Assembly: GCA_016283985.1 (NCBI GenBank) | Contig: JAEENZ010000185.1 | Span: 1-5,207 of the forward strand | Source: Bacteroidales bacterium | GTDB taxonomy: Bacteria > Bacteroidota > Bacteroidia > Bacteroidales > UBA932 | Length of the DNA stretch: 5,207 bases | Direction of reading: 5' to 3' | Shown here: positions 5,047-5,207 of the stretch, one piece after another | How positions within the stretch are numbered: the first letter of the stretch is position 1 | Layout: each line of letters opens with the position of its first letter | Notes under the pieces: generated by a model | What the model saw: the letters and a program-made list of their open reading frames with translations, nothing else | Told to the model about the DNA's origin: nothing | Database searches by the model: none | Program-made: the position numbers and the translations under genes

Positions 5047-5207
5047 TGGATTTCGGATTCAGTCTCAACCCCAGTTCCGCGATCGAGCTTGACAAGCTGG
5101 ATCTCTCGCTCTACGGGAAGCTCTGCCGGCTCGAGCCGACGGCATCCACCTGCATGGCCTGCGGCAGCTGCAGCGCCACCTGCACGGCGGCGGGATACTC
5201 CGGCATG
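5046..5207 (+). CDS. Second HdrC-like 4Fe-4S protein, N-terminal part (runs off right edge)
   Basis: An open frame of 54 codons runs from an ATG that overlaps the HdrA-like stop as TAATG, preceded by AAAGGA (5031-5036) at good spacing. After a short leader (MDFGFSLNPSSAIELDKLDL) comes a 4Fe-4S motif C36-MA-C39-GS-C42-SAT-C46, with an extra Cys27. The Pro usual after the fourth Cys is Thr here. A second cluster motif would be expected beyond the edge if this is HdrC-like. It is a distinct protein from the gene at 2239, so the operon holds two HdrC-type modules. Fe-S binding is well supported; the subunit identity is tentative because most of the protein is missing. Confidence 0.75.
   Translation, partial: MDFGFSLNPSSAIELDKLDLSLYGKLCRLEPTASTCMACGSCSATCTAAGYSGM

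Overview
The window looks like chromosomal DNA from a gut- or rumen-type member of the Bacteroidales with fairly high G+C. This rests on three things. There is a radical SAM/SPASM enzyme paired with a lipoprotein of a kind I recognise from Bacteroidetes (the TIGR04133/TIGR04134 pairing, from memory). There are TAnnTTTG-like promoter elements. Most genes lack Shine-Dalgarno sequences. The genus cannot be fixed from this sequence alone.

Layout. Positions 1-183 (minus strand) hold the first 61 codons of a CstA-type carbon starvation/peptide or pyruvate transporter that runs off the left edge. Positions 184-456 are a divergent intergenic region full of inverted repeats. It holds a 13-bp inverted pair that puts the same TACCTTTACGC element in front of both divergent genes, nested dyads at 228-287, and a roughly 100-bp palindromic repeat (copy 1, 286-386). 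Positions 457-942 encode a small lipoprotein, and 942-2009 encode a radical SAM/SPASM protein whose start overlaps the lipoprotein stop. Copy 2 of the palindromic repeat (2021-2121, same orientation, 97 of 101 positions identical by eye) begins 11 nt after the radical SAM stop. It is followed directly by four tandem 20-21-nt repeats (2121-2203) and by a 9-bp dyad containing a perfect TATATTTG promoter element. From 2239 to the right edge there is a tightly packed operon of heterodisulfide-reductase-like electron-transfer proteins: HdrC-like (two 4Fe-4S clusters), HdrB-like (CCG domains), HdrA-like (FAD) and the start of a second HdrC-like protein.

How the genes work together. The lipoprotein and radical SAM enzyme form a translationally coupled pair; the enzyme probably modifies the lipoprotein before export, but the chemistry is unknown. 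The Hdr-like genes should form a soluble or membrane-attached electron-transfer complex (Fe-S to FAD to non-cubane Fe-S/thiol-disulfide), resembling Hdr/Qmo modules. Its physiological partner would be encoded beyond the right edge.

The most unusual feature is that the whole lipoprotein/radical SAM module, with its own promoter, is bracketed by direct copies of a highly symmetric palindromic repeat. This suggests a cassette that could be gained or lost by recombination, or a mobile repeat family that inserts next to genes.
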